From: Streptosporangiaceae bacterium
GTDB taxonomy: Bacteria > Actinomycetota > Actinomycetes > Streptosporangiales > Streptosporangiaceae
Assembly (NCBI GenBank): GCA_025934635.1
Contig: JAICWX010000145.1
Location: 1 to 20,523 of the forward strand
Reading direction: 5' to 3'
DNA: 20,523 nucleotides
Part shown: in pieces, positions 20,515 through 20,523 of the stretch
Numbering within the stretch: position 1 is the stretch's first letter
Layout: every line of letters begins with the position of its first letter
Program-made: the position numbers and the translations under genes
Notes under the pieces: model-generated
What the model saw: only the letters and a program-made list of their open reading frames with translations
Databases searched by the model: none
Told to the model about the DNA's origin: nothing

Positions 20515-20523
20515 ACTTCGTTG

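Noticed and set aside
20443..20523. Plus-strand frame opening at ATG 20443 and still open at the window end
   Set aside because: It passes through the 22-bp palindrome, has no ribosome site, and only 27 codons are visible; not enough to call a gene.
1..20523. tRNA, rRNA, CRISPR array, transposase or phage genes
   Set aside because: No cloverleaf-like sequence, no spaced direct-repeat array with unique spacers (the 20262-20393 repeat has no unique spacers), and no transposase or integrase motif was seen in either strand.

Overview
The window is about 20.5 kb of very high-GC DNA with GTG starts, ATGA stop/start overlaps, likely leaderless promoters and actinobacterial protein families (long Lhr helicase, PadR plus small membrane protein, DUF4282, FadR-type GntR, sugar ABC operon). 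It fits an actinomycete chromosome; genus is not resolvable by eye. Except for the IclR fragment at the left edge, every gene I support is on the minus strand, so transcription runs from right to left.

Layout: (1) 1-348 (+), the C-terminal part of an IclR regulator. (2) 420-2709 (-), a four-gene operon: SnoaL/NTF2-like protein, HAD phosphatase, 4-oxalocrotonate tautomerase, and an SDR-fold protein lacking the catalytic Tyr and Lys. (3) 2734-3790 (-), a PadR regulator and a four-helix membrane protein joined by a 13-codon ORF that arose from a junction duplication. (4) 3846-4820 (-), a DUF4282 membrane protein with a long Gly/Ser/Tyr-rich N-terminus. (5) 4998-9848 (-), the Lhr helicase, carrying two copies of a C/G-run repeat in frame. 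(6) 9905-19997 (-), a ten-gene L-fucoside utilisation operon. (7) 20000-20523, a non-coding control region with two promoter candidates, a 22-bp perfect palindrome and a six-copy 21/23-bp tandem repeat.

How the fucose operon works (inferred from families and order): a binding-protein-dependent ABC importer (lipoprotein plus two permeases, no ATPase) brings in a fucosylated saccharide. A GH29 fucosidase without a signal peptide releases L-fucose in the cytoplasm, and a mutarotase equilibrates the anomers. A dehydrogenase, a fuconolactonase-type amidohydrolase and L-fuconate dehydratase then make 2-keto-3-deoxy-L-fuconate. Two medium-chain dehydrogenases (MDRs) occupy the places where the known oxidative fucose pathway uses short-chain dehydrogenases. 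One keeps zinc ligands and looks NADP-type; the other has lost them and looks NAD-type. The terminal hydrolase or aldolase is not in the window. A GntR/FCD regulator closes the operon and is the obvious candidate to bind the palindrome.

The most unusual structural theme is repeated short tandem duplication at gene ends, often copying the stop codon (HAD, PadR, Lhr, GntR, and a microsatellite after one MDR). Others are the in-frame repeats in lhr, a 27-bp perfect palindrome between the fucosidase and dehydratase genes, and the promoter/operator/repeat region at the right edge.
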